From NCBI GenBank assembly GCA_944386375.1, contig CALXAW010000035.1, positions 1 to 12,399 of the forward strand: a stretch of DNA of 12,399 nt, written 5' to 3'. The notes below the pieces were generated by a model. The model was not told the origin of the DNA, searched no databases, and was given only the letters and a program-made list of their open reading frames with translations. Shown one piece after another: positions 5,954 through 12,005 of the stretch. The number at the start of each line of letters is the position of its first letter. Position 1 is the stretch's first letter. Position numbers and translations under genes: made by a program. This DNA comes from an uncultured Clostridia bacterium. GTDB taxonomy: Bacteria; Bacillota; Clostridia; TANB77; CAG-508.

Positions 5954-8064
5954 TAATAAACAATTACAAGAACTAAAACAAGAAGCACAAATAATAGAAC
6001 AAACATATTGGGACTTAAAAGAAAAGGCAAGAATAAATGATAATAACACATTAAAAGACGAATTAAAAGAAGTAGAAGAAAAACGAGCTAAAATAAAAGA
6101 AAACATATATATGTTAGAAAAAAGTATATTAGAAATGCAAAGCTCTTTTGTAAAAATATCAGCAGAAGGCAATCTTTCTAAAAGACAAATATATGCACAA
6201 AAATGCTTAGAGCAAGGGGATATAGAAGCAGCAAAACAAGCACTAAAACTAGAAGACATAAAAGAAGAAGCACATAAAATATTAGATTTACACGAAGCAA
6301 GAAAAGAAGAACTACAAATAAAGATAAATGAATTAATACAAAGAATAGAAACATTAAAACTAGACACAAAAAATCCAGACAGATTTTTACAAATAGAAGA
6401 AACTTTTGTAGAAGCGTTAAAAATAGAAAAACAAGGTGGACTATATAGAAAAACAATATTAATATATGCACAATATTTATATAATATAAAAGAATTTGAA
6501 AAAGCAATAGAAACAAGTCAAAAATTCATATCATATTTAGAGTTAGAAGAAATAGAAAATAAAGAAGATTTAGGAAATAGCTATAATATAATGGGAAAAA
6601 GTTATAGCAATTTACAAGACTATAAACAAGCAGAACAAAACTTGCAAAAATACATACAAATAGCAGAAGACTTAAAAGACTATGAGCAAATAATAGAAGC
6701 ATATAATAACATAATAGAATATGTGTATAATAAAACAAATGAATATGACAAAACAGAAAAATATTACGAAAAATTAATAGAAGTTTACCAAAACAATATA
6801 AAATCAGAAAATACCTTAGCAATAATATATAAAAAATTAGGTAAAATAAATGGAATTACAAAAAAATATGACAAGGCAGAAGAGAATCTAAAAAAAGCAG
6901 AAAAAATAACACAAGAATTATTACAAAACAAAAACGAAACTACAGTAAAAAGCAATTTAGAAGATATATATCATATATTATTTATACAATACACAAATCA
7001 AAAGAAATTTGACTTAGCACAAGAATATATGTTAAAAACACAAAAAATAGCAGAAGAATTAGAAATAGAAAACCCAAAAAAATATGCAGAATTAAAAGAT
7101 ACACTACAAGAAGATATATCAAAATTTTATTTAAAAATATTTAATAATACATTTATAAATAGCACAGCACGAAAAATATGGAAACAACAACTTATAAATT
7201 CAATAAAAGATTTTAAAGCACAAATAGATTTTGTAAATGCAGTAATTAACATATATTATGAATTAGCATTAGAAGAAAATAAGCCAAAAAAAGTAGAAAA
7301 ACAAATAAAGCAAATGCTAAAATTCACACAAAATCTAGAAAACATACAATATGATACATCAGAACAAAGAAAAAAGAGTCAAGATATTTGTGCAAAATCT
7401 TATGGAAGAATAGGTAAACTATATGAAGATATAGAAAAATTAGAACAAGCAGAAACCTATTATAAAAAAGCAGTAGAAATAAGAGAAAATATGCAAGACA
7501 AAAATAAATATGAGTTATATGCACTATATGAGTCATACAATAATCTTGTACGGTATTTACGAATTAAAAGAAGATTACAACCAAGCAGAAAAGCTATTTT
7601 ATAAAATAGAACAATTTATAGAAACATTAATGAAAGACAATCCATTAGAATATTCAAAAGAATTAGCATATGTAAAAATTCAATTAGCAACAATAGAAGC
7701 AGACAAAGAAAATTATACAAAAGCAATAGAACTATACGAAAATGCCGTAACACTATTAGAAACTGAAGCAGATGGGCAATTATTAAGACAAATGTATTTA
7801 CAACATACATATAGATGTTTAGCAGATTGCTATAGTAAAAAAGAAGAATATAGGCAATCAGTAGAAAAAAGAAAATTAGCAATACAAGTGCAAAAAGACA
7901 TATTAAAAGATGAAAAAATAAAAAAATGGGCAAAAACAGAAAATCAAAAAAGACTATTAGAAATATATAATGAAATAATAAAAGATTATGAAAACTTAGG
8001 AAATAATGACGAAGTAGAAAATTATAAACAACTTGCAAGTAGCTTAAGAAGGGAATGTGAGTAA
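5429..8064 (+). CDS. TIR-like (DUF4062-like) domain + coiled coil + TPR protein, one gene read through two CGG +1 shifts
   Basis: Frame-by-frame this locus gives three overlapping fragments, but it makes one continuous 877-residue protein if the ribosome skips one base at each of two CGG codons (5870 and 7551). Conceptual layout: residues 1-147 TIR-like domain; 148-175 linking segment ending in M-S-L-E-K-I-P; about 175-300 charged coiled-coil; about 310-877 tetratricopeptide repeats. This N-domain/linker/coiled-coil/TPR order is a known large-protein architecture in gut Firmicutes and Bacteroidetes, as I recall it, so the joined protein is the expected length class. TPRs usually sense a partner, so it is probably the sensor or scaffold of the operon; that is inference. 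Weak ribosome site AGGGTG (5418-5423). The alternative is a pseudogene with two independent frameshifts. Confidence 0.75.
5870..5872 (+). other. CGG +1 frameshift site 1
   Basis: The zero-frame context is AAA GTT CGG CAA; in the +1 frame it is GGC AAA GTA. The +1 frame has a stop at 5862-5864, so the switch must occur after 5864, and the zero frame is already implausible by about 5890. The CGG falls in that gap. The +1 continuation gives G-K-V-K-N-E-D-G-K-L-Y-I-D and then M-S-L. This parallels the C-terminal I-K-E-N-K-I-Q-I-E-N of the paralogous domain at 8066-8566. Confidence 0.75.
5922..7604 (+). CDS. Zero-frame fragment 2: coiled coil and TPR section
   Basis: A 560-residue open frame from its first ATG; the frame is open from 5865, and I think the ATG is internal rather than a real start because no ribosome binding site precedes it. 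It begins M-S-L-E-K-I-P, then a Glu/Lys-rich coiled coil (residues about 15-100). TPR units follow, with the usual spacing of small and aromatic residues, for example I-M-G-K-S-Y-S-N-L-Q-D-Y-K-Q-A-E and K-L-G-K-I-N-G-I-T-K-K-Y-D-K-A-E. A further unit, R-I-G-K-L-Y-E-D-I-E-K-L-E-Q-A-E, comes near the end. Past the CGG at 7551 the last 17 zero-frame residues lose TPR character. Confidence 0.6.
   Translation: MSLEKIPIIFNNKQLQELKQEAQIIEQTYWDLKEKARINDNNTLKDELKEVEEKRAKIKENIYMLEKSILEMQSSFVKISAEGNLSKRQIYAQKCLEQGDIEAAKQALKLEDIKEEAHKILDLHEARKEELQIKINELIQRIETLKLDTKNPDRFLQIEETFVEALKIEKQGGLYRKTILIYAQYLYNIKEFEKAIETSQKFISYLELEEIENKEDLGNSYNIMGKSYSNLQDYKQAEQNLQKYIQIAEDLKDYEQIIEAYNNIIEYVYNKTNEYDKTEKYYEKLIEVYQNNIKSENTLAIIYKKLGKINGITKKYDKAEENLKKAEKITQELLQNKNETTVKSNLEDIYHILFIQYTNQKKFDLAQEYMLKTQKIAEELEIENPKKYAELKDTLQEDISKFYLKIFNNTFINSTARKIWKQQLINSIKDFKAQIDFVNAVINIYYELALEENKPKKVEKQIKQMLKFTQNLENIQYDTSEQRKKSQDICAKSYGRIGKLYEDIEKLEQAETYYKKAVEIRENMQDKNKYELYALYESYNNLVRYLRIKRRLQPSRKAIL
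7510..8064 (+). CDS. Zero-frame fragment 3: C-terminal TPRs
   Basis: An open frame whose authentic part starts at GGT 7552 and adds 170 residues of TPR: G-I-Y-E-L-K-E-D-Y-N-Q-A-E, then V-K-I-Q-L-A-T-I-E-A-D-K-E-N-Y-T-K-A-I-E, then a final Y-R-C-L-A-D-C-Y unit. The ATG at 7510 lies in overlap and has no ribosome binding site; the first 14 residues from it are not TPR-like. It ends 1 base before the ATG of the next gene. Confidence 0.6.
   Translation: MSYMHYMSHTIILYGIYELKEDYNQAEKLFYKIEQFIETLMKDNPLEYSKELAYVKIQLATIEADKENYTKAIELYENAVTLLETEADGQLLRQMYLQHTYRCLADCYSKKEEYRQSVEKRKLAIQVQKDILKDEKIKKWAKTENQKRLLEIYNEIIKDYENLGNNDEVENYKQLASSLRRECE
7551..7553 (+). other. CGG +1 frameshift site 2
   Basis: The zero-frame context is CTT GTA CGG TAT; in the +1 frame it is GGT ATT TAC. 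Joining gives Y-N-N-L-V-G-I-Y-E-L-K-E-D-Y-N-Q-A-E-K-L. This fits the TPR consensus register (position 4 aromatic, 7 Leu, 11 Tyr, 20 Ala, 24 Phe). Leu 7 is read in the old frame and Tyr 11 in the new one, which confines the switch to about 7545-7560. The CGG is inside this interval. Confidence 0.8.
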
Positions 8065-8065
8065 A

Positions 8066-8566
8066 ATGCAAAAATATCAAATATTTTTAGCATCATCAAT
8101 AAATGAATTTAAAGACGAAAGAAACGAAATAGGAGACTTAATACGAAAAATACAAGATATTTTAATAGATTACGAAATAAAAATAAAACTATTTGAATGT
8201 GAATTTTTTGACAATACAATAGCCTTAGGCAGAAAGCAAGGAGAATATAATGAACAAATAAAAAAATCACAAAGTTTTATAATGTTAGTTGGAAGCAAAC
8301 TAGGTCAATACACATTAGAAGAATACAATATTGCAATAAATTCACAAATACCAATATATGTGTTATTTAAAAATACACAATATGACCAGAGTGTAGAAGA
8401 TTTTAAAAATCAAATAGACGAAAATGTAAATTGCTACAATTATACAACAATACAAGAAATGAAAACAGTTATTGCAAAAATAATACAAAATTTATGTAAA
8501 ACAGAGATATCTATACAAATAAAAGAAAATAAAATACAAATAGAAAACAAATATATTAAACTATAG
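8066..8566 (+). CDS. Stand-alone TIR-like/DUF4062-like domain protein
   Basis: A 166-residue cytoplasmic protein and last gene of the accessory operon. It opens with Q-I-F-L-A-S-S-I-N-E-F-K-D-E-R, the strand-plus-helix start typical of DUF4062-like, TIR-related domains. It keeps R-K-Q-G-E-Y-N-E-Q-I, then F-I-M-L-V-G-S-K-L-G-Q-Y-T-L-E-E-Y-N. It is paralogous to the N-terminus of the TPR protein but has no repeats, and it retains motifs the TPR protein lost, so it may be the active partner. The ATG at 8066 is preferred over GTG 8057: AGAAGGGA (8047-8054) is 11 bases from the ATG but only 2 from the GTG, and the family starts near I-F-L-A-S-S. Enzymatic activity (NAD processing) is possible but unproven. 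Confidence 0.75.
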   Translation: MQKYQIFLASSINEFKDERNEIGDLIRKIQDILIDYEIKIKLFECEFFDNTIALGRKQGEYNEQIKKSQSFIMLVGSKLGQYTLEEYNIAINSQIPIYVLFKNTQYDQSVEDFKNQIDENVNCYNYTTIQEMKTVIAKIIQNLCKTEISIQIKENKIQIENKYIKL

Positions 8567-8582
8567 AAGCGGTATTATAAAT

Positions 8583-8626
8583 AGGATGTGTAGATTATCT
8601 AAAATAATAGATAATCTACACATCCT
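8583..8626. terminator. Perfect 18-bp hairpin between convergent genes
   Basis: The arms 8583-8600 and 8609-8626 are exact reverse complements around an 8-base A/T loop. It sits between the end of the plus-strand operon and the end of the minus-strand orphan gene, the usual place for a bidirectional terminator. Neither side has a proper T-run, so termination is probable rather than certain. Confidence 0.6.
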
Positions 8627-8651
8627 TGTTAGTTGTAAGATGATACAAATA

Positions 8652-8942
8652 TCAATAAATCAAACGATTAGACTCACAAATGTGGTCAATTAACTTATTA
8701 GCACTAGTGTCTAAATACAAATTATCCTTATCATCTAATCCATCAATCCTCTCTAAAAGAGAATAAAGTATTTCGTTTCTATACTTATAAAAAGCTGATA
8801 AGAAATCAATCATAGGAACATCAATACTTTCTTTAGAGTTGTGATTAGATACGTAGAAAAAATCGTCATCTGCATGTACTGTAATACCAGTTTTAATTTC
8901 AGATAAATTTTCTACAATATTCCGACTTTCTACCAAAGCCAT
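8652..8942 (-). CDS. Small orphan protein of unknown function
   Basis: A 96-residue acidic protein on the opposite strand to everything else; I do not recognise a family. It starts M-A-L-V-E-S-R-N, contains H-A-D-D-D-F-F-Y-V-S and ends C-E-S-N-R-L-I-Y; it is soluble, without a signal or membrane segment. The start was chosen by AAAGGA (minus strand, 8 bases upstream of the ATG at 8942); a longer frame exists but has no better site. Its four arginines use CGG, AGA, AGG and CGT, unlike the AGA-dominated neighbours, suggesting transfer. Codon 7 is CGG (minus strand, 8924-8922): a +1 shift there would hit TAG within four codons. The gene therefore either comes from a host that reads CGG as Arg or is silent here. 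Confidence 0.7.
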   Translation of the reverse strand: MALVESRNIVENLSEIKTGITVHADDDFFYVSNHNSKESIDVPMIDFLSAFYKYRNEILYSLLERIDGLDDKDNLYLDTSANKLIDHICESNRLIY

Positions 8943-8988
8943 AAGTATCATCCTTTCAAAATACAAAAAGTAATAACTACATACCTTA

Positions 8989-9017
8989 AGTATACTACTA
9001 AACTAGCTAAAAGTCAA
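8989..9017 (-). promoter_or_regulatory. Sigma-A-type promoter of the minus-strand orphan gene
   Basis: On the minus strand TTGACT (9017-9012) is followed after exactly 17 bases by TATACT (8994-8989), near consensus. It would start transcription about 40 bases before the ATG at 8942. It is the best promoter in the window apart from that of the tRNA, so the orphan gene is probably transcribed. Confidence 0.75.
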
Positions 9018-9044
9018 ATAAACTCAAATCACAAATAGTGTCAA

Positions 9045-9068
9045 TATTGATTAATTTATTAATCAATA
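9045..9068. repeat. Palindrome overlapping the M29 promoter region (candidate operator)
   Basis: Arms TATTGATTAA (9045-9054) and TTAATCAATA (9059-9068) flank a 4-base centre. It lies 11 bases upstream of a consensus -10, about where the -35 should be. A dimeric repressor or activator site is plausible; no regulator family was recognised. Confidence 0.5.
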
Positions 9069-9079
9069 AATAATTGAAA

Positions 9080-9085
9080 TATAAT
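9080..9085 (+). promoter_or_regulatory. -10 element for the M29 peptidase gene
   Basis: A perfect TATAAT stands 60 bases before the ATG at 9146. At 17-base spacing the -35 position reads TATTAA, which is poor and falls inside the palindrome at 9045-9068, consistent with regulated transcription. Confidence 0.5.
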
Positions 9086-9145
9086 ACTTAAAAATTGTTG
9101 AGGAAAATACAAAAAAATGATATATTTATTAAAGAGGTGAAGATT

Positions 9146-9730
9146 ATGAGAGATTTAAGAATAGAAAAATTAGCTATCAATTTATTAAAGCATTCTATAA
9201 ATTTACAAAAAGGAGAAAAGATATTAATAGAAATAATTGGAATGGAGGCGATTCCTTTAGGGAAAGAATTAATAGAACAATCAGAAAACATTGGAGCACT
9301 ACCATTTTTCAATATTATAGACCACGAAATATTAAGAGAAATTCTTATAAATGCATCTAAAGAACAAATAAAACTTTATGCAAAACATGATTTAGAAAGA
9401 ATGAAGGATATGGATGCATATATAGGAATAAGAGCAAGTACAAATACAGCAGAATTAAATGGAGTTCCAAAAGAAAAAATGGCATTATATAATAAATATT
9501 ATACAATGCCAGTGCATTTTGAAGAAAGAGTTAAACATACAAAGTGGTGTATTTTAAGATATCCAAATGCATCAATGGCACAAATGAGTAATATGAATAC
9601 AGAAGAATTTGAAGATTTTTATTTTAATGTATGTACATTAGATTATAATAAAATGTCAAAGGCTATGGATAATTTAGTTGACTTAATGAATAAAACTAAA
9701 AAAGTACATATTATTCGGAGAAGGAACTGA
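9146..9730 (+). CDS. Zero-frame fragment 1: M29 N-terminal domain
   Basis: The N-terminal domain, starting M-R-D-L-R-I-E-K-L-A and reading N-L-Q-K-G-E-K-I-L-I-E near residues 17-27. Later motifs include M-D-A-Y-I-G-I-R-A-S-T-N-T and C-I-L-R-Y-P-N-A-S-M-A-Q, both common in M29 enzymes. Zero-frame translation ends I-I-R-R-R-N-stop, only three codons after the CGG, so unshifted product would lack the whole catalytic half. Upstream in-frame TTG at 9095 lacks a ribosome binding site and is not the start. Confidence 0.65.
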   Translation: MRDLRIEKLAINLLKHSINLQKGEKILIEIIGMEAIPLGKELIEQSENIGALPFFNIIDHEILREILINASKEQIKLYAKHDLERMKDMDAYIGIRASTNTAELNGVPKEKMALYNKYYTMPVHFEERVKHTKWCILRYPNASMAQMSNMNTEEFEDFYFNVCTLDYNKMSKAMDNLVDLMNKTKKVHIIRRRN

Positions 9731-10265
9731 CTTGACATTTAGCTTAGAAGGAATACCTGCTGAAAAATATATGGGTACATTTAATATACCAGATGGCGAA
9801 GTTGCTTCAGCACCAGTAAAAACAAGTGTTAATGGATATATAACATATAATACTGAAACACGATATAATGGTATATTATTTAATAATATTAGATTTGAAT
9901 TTAAAGACGGAAAAATAATAAAAGCTACATCTAATAAGACTAAAGAGCTTAATGAAATACTTGATACAGATGAAGGGAGTAGATATATTGGAGAATTTGC
10001 TTTAGGGTTAAATCCATATATTGAAAGACCTATAGGTGATACATTATTTGATGAAAAAATAAAAGGAAGTTTCCACTTTACACCAGGAGACAGTTTAGAA
10101 GAAAGCGATAATGGAAATCGTTCAAGTATTCATTGGGATATTGTTAATATTCAAACTAAAGAATATGGTGGAGGAGAGATTTGGTTTGATGATGTTCTAA
10201 TACGAAAAGATGGTATTTTTGTATTAGAAGAATTAAAAGCATTAAATCCAGAAAATTTAGTATAA
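9146..10265 (+). CDS. M29 family aminopeptidase, one gene read through a CGG +1 shift
   Basis: A metal-dependent cytoplasmic aminopeptidase of the M29 (AmpS/PepS/AmpT) type, removing N-terminal residues from peptides. The locus is split in two frames at CGG 9716; skipping one base gives a 372-residue protein, full length for the family. The restored sequence H-I-I-G-E-G-T-D-L-T-F carries the family's G-x-G-T-D-L motif across the junction. Likely metal ligands are Glu218 (P-D-G-E-V), Glu283 (Y-I-G-E), His310, His329 and Asp331 (I-H-W-D). The start ATG is set by AGAGGTGA (9133-9140). The amidohydrolase gene follows 79 bases downstream and may be co-transcribed, suggesting peptide or amide scavenging. 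If the CGG shift does not occur, this is a pseudogene. Confidence 0.85.
9716..9718 (+). other. CGG +1 frameshift site 3
   Basis: The zero-frame context is ATT ATT CGG AGA AGG AAC TGA; in the +1 frame it is GGA GAA GGA ACT GAC TTG. The conserved motif G-x-G-T-D-L begins exactly with the GGA that overlaps the CGG, while V-H-I-I before it is in the old frame. The switch point is therefore pinned to within a codon or so of the CGG. No homopolymer longer than two bases occurs at the site, so a simple homopolymer read error is unlikely. Confidence 0.85.
9732..10265 (+). CDS. Zero-frame fragment 2: M29 catalytic domain
   Basis: An open frame from a TTG that is really an internal Leu codon of G-T-D-L; no ribosome binding site suits it. 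It holds N-I-P-D-G-E-V, R-Y-I-G-E-F-A-L-G, S-F-H-F-T-P-G-D-S-L, S-S-I-H-W-D-I-V and E-I-W-F-D-D-V-L-I-R-K-D-G, in the family order. At the position seven residues after the metal-ligand His, where M29 enzymes normally have Tyr, this protein has Leu (residue 317 of the joined protein). Confidence 0.65.
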   Translation: MTFSLEGIPAEKYMGTFNIPDGEVASAPVKTSVNGYITYNTETRYNGILFNNIRFEFKDGKIIKATSNKTKELNEILDTDEGSRYIGEFALGLNPYIERPIGDTLFDEKIKGSFHFTPGDSLEESDNGNRSSIHWDIVNIQTKEYGGGEIWFDDVLIRKDGIFVLEELKALNPENLV

Positions 10266-10344
10266 GAAAAAATGTATTAAAAATTTAATATAATTCATAA
10301 TAAATATTAACTAAAAAATTTTAATTAAAAATGGAGAATATAAC

Positions 10345-11913
10345 ATGAAAACAATATTTTATAATGGAGATTTTATTACATTAGAAAATAATAAAGCTGA
10401 TGCTATTTTAATAGAAAATGGTATAATTAAAAAAGTGGGAACAATAGAGGAAATATTTAACTATAAGGATTCAAATACAGAAATTCATGATTTAGAAGGA
10501 AAGACAATGATGCCAGCATTTATGGATGCACATAGCCATTTTTCTGGTGTGGCTAATAATCTACTAAAAGTAGATTTAGAGGATTGTGAGAATTTCGATG
10601 AAATAAAAAGTAAATTAATAACGTTTAAAAAAGAAAATAACATTTTAGACGGCGAATGGATTATAGCTTGTAATTATGACCATAATAAATTACAGGAAAA
10701 AACACATCCTAAAAAGGAGATTATAGATTCAGTACTACCTAATAACCCTGTTCTATTACAACACAAATCTGGTCATTCAGGAGTAATAAATTCAAAAGGA
10801 TTAGAATACTTAAAAATAGATGAAAATACAAAAGAAATAAATGGAGGCATGATAGAAAAAATAGATGGAAAGTTGACAGGATATTTAGAAGAAAATGCTT
10901 TTATTGAGTTACAATTAAAAATTCCAATGCCATCAATCCAAAATTTAATTGATGCATATAGAAACGCACAAGAAATATATCTAAAAAACGGAATAACAAC
11001 ACTGCAAGATGGTATGACATATAAAGAGATGATACCTATTTATAAAAAATTAATAGAGGATAGAATATTAAAAATAGATTTAGTATCATATATAAAGATT
11101 AATGAAAAAGAAAAATTTATGGAAAGTTTTAAAGAATATTTTGACCAATATAAAGATAATTTAAAAATTGGTGGATATAAAATATTTTTAGATGGTTCAC
11201 CTCAAGCAAGAACTGCATGGATGAGGACACCATATTTAGATGATACAAATTATTTTGGCTATGGTACTATGAACGAAAATCAATTAGAAAAGGCTGTAAA
11301 AACGGCATATGAAGATAATATGCAAATACTTGCACATTGTAATGGGGACAAGGCTGCAGAGCAATATATAGATGCAATTAAAAGCAATAAAAATAATAAT
11401 GACATAAGACCTGTAATGATACATGCACAATTATTAGGAAAAGATCAAATAGCTGATTTAAAAAAGACAGGAATAATTCCATCATTTTTCATAAATCATA
11501 TTTATCATTTGGGAGATACACATATTAAAAACTTTGGATTTGATAGAGCAAAAGAAATATGTCCAGTAGGAACAGCTTTAAAACAAGGCGTTATATATAC
11601 ATTTCATCAAGATTCTCCAGTAATATCTCCTAATATGTTTGAGTCTATCTGGTGTGCAGTAAAAAGAGTAACAAAGAATGGAGTTGTATTAGATGAAAAA
11701 GAAAAAATAAGTGTTTTAGATGCAATTAAAGGTGTTACAATAAATGTGGCATATCAATATTTTGAAGAAGATAAAAAAGGAAGTATAAAAGAGGGAAAGA
11801 ATGCAGATTTAATCATAATTGATAAAAATCCATTAAAAGTAAAAATAGATGAAATAAGGGATATTAAAGTATTAGCTACTTTTAAAGATGGAAAAATAGT
11901 ATATAAGGATTAA
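10345..11913 (+). CDS. Amidohydrolase, YtcJ-like (Amidohydro_3 family)
   Basis: A 522-residue metal-dependent hydrolase of the amidohydrolase superfamily; substrate unknown. The N-terminal beta-sandwich strand reads T-I-F-Y-N-G-D-F-I-T-L and G-I-I-K-K-V-G. The TIM barrel opens with D-A-H-S-H-F (metal-binding His63 and His65). It continues with Q-H-K-S-G-H (139-144), G-I-T-T-L-Q-D-G (216-223), K-I-F-L-D-G-S-P-Q (279-287), L-A-H-C-N-G-D (329-335), M-I-H-A-Q (358-362) and T-F-H-Q-D-S-P-V (419-426), ending in G-K-N-A-D-L-I-I-I-D. All are typical of YtcJ-like enzymes and look intact. GGAG (10333-10336) is 8 bases from the ATG. A TATAAT at 10289-10294 could be a separate promoter but has no -35. 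It contains no in-frame CGG and no frame break. Confidence 0.92.
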   Translation: MKTIFYNGDFITLENNKADAILIENGIIKKVGTIEEIFNYKDSNTEIHDLEGKTMMPAFMDAHSHFSGVANNLLKVDLEDCENFDEIKSKLITFKKENNILDGEWIIACNYDHNKLQEKTHPKKEIIDSVLPNNPVLLQHKSGHSGVINSKGLEYLKIDENTKEINGGMIEKIDGKLTGYLEENAFIELQLKIPMPSIQNLIDAYRNAQEIYLKNGITTLQDGMTYKEMIPIYKKLIEDRILKIDLVSYIKINEKEKFMESFKEYFDQYKDNLKIGGYKIFLDGSPQARTAWMRTPYLDDTNYFGYGTMNENQLEKAVKTAYEDNMQILAHCNGDKAAEQYIDAIKSNKNNNDIRPVMIHAQLLGKDQIADLKKTGIIPSFFINHIYHLGDTHIKNFGFDRAKEICPVGTALKQGVIYTFHQDSPVISPNMFESIWCAVKRVTKNGVVLDEKEKISVLDAIKGVTINVAYQYFEEDKKGSIKEGKNADLIIIDKNPLKVKIDEIRDIKVLATFKDGKIVYKD

Positions 11914-11914
11914 T

Positions 11915-11948
11915 TTACATAGAACAATAAAACAATTTTTCTATGTAA
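11915..11948. repeat. Hairpin after the amidohydrolase gene
   Basis: The 10-base arms 11915-11924 and 11939-11948 are exact complements around a 14-base loop, beginning just after the stop codon. No T-run follows, so it may be a weak terminator or mRNA 3'-end structure. Confidence 0.5.
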
Positions 11949-12005
11949 TAAAAATAACCAAGTTACACATACTATAAATGATAACGAATCAAGGAGGTTA
12001 TTTTT

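Noticed and set aside
5429..8064. Three separate genes (TIR-like, TPR, TPR) as zero-frame ORFs suggest
   Set aside because: The internal ATGs at 5922 and 7510 have no ribosome binding sites, the ORF ends overlap out of frame, and domain sequence continues across both junctions.
5870..9718. CGG reassigned to another amino acid such as Trp or Gln
   Set aside because: Reassignment changes the residue but not the frame, so it cannot join the fragments.
9700..9730. Classical programmed frameshifting with a Shine-Dalgarno stimulator, slippery heptamer or stop codon, as in prfB
   Set aside because: No internal Shine-Dalgarno, slippery run or adjacent stop is shared by the three sites; the only common element is CGG followed by the reading of GGN.
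9146..10265. Simple pseudogene or sequencing error as first explanation for the frame breaks
   Set aside because: None of the CGG sites lies in a long homopolymer, no stop-codon or deletion damage is seen elsewhere in these genes, and three breaks of identical sign on the same rare codon are hard to explain by random error. It remains the main alternative.
2874..11305. Other CGG trinucleotides at 2874, 3532, 4258, 9908, 10650, 10989 and 11303
   Set aside because: Each is out of frame, spanning two codons such as TCG-GCA or GAC-GGA, so it is not decoded as a codon.
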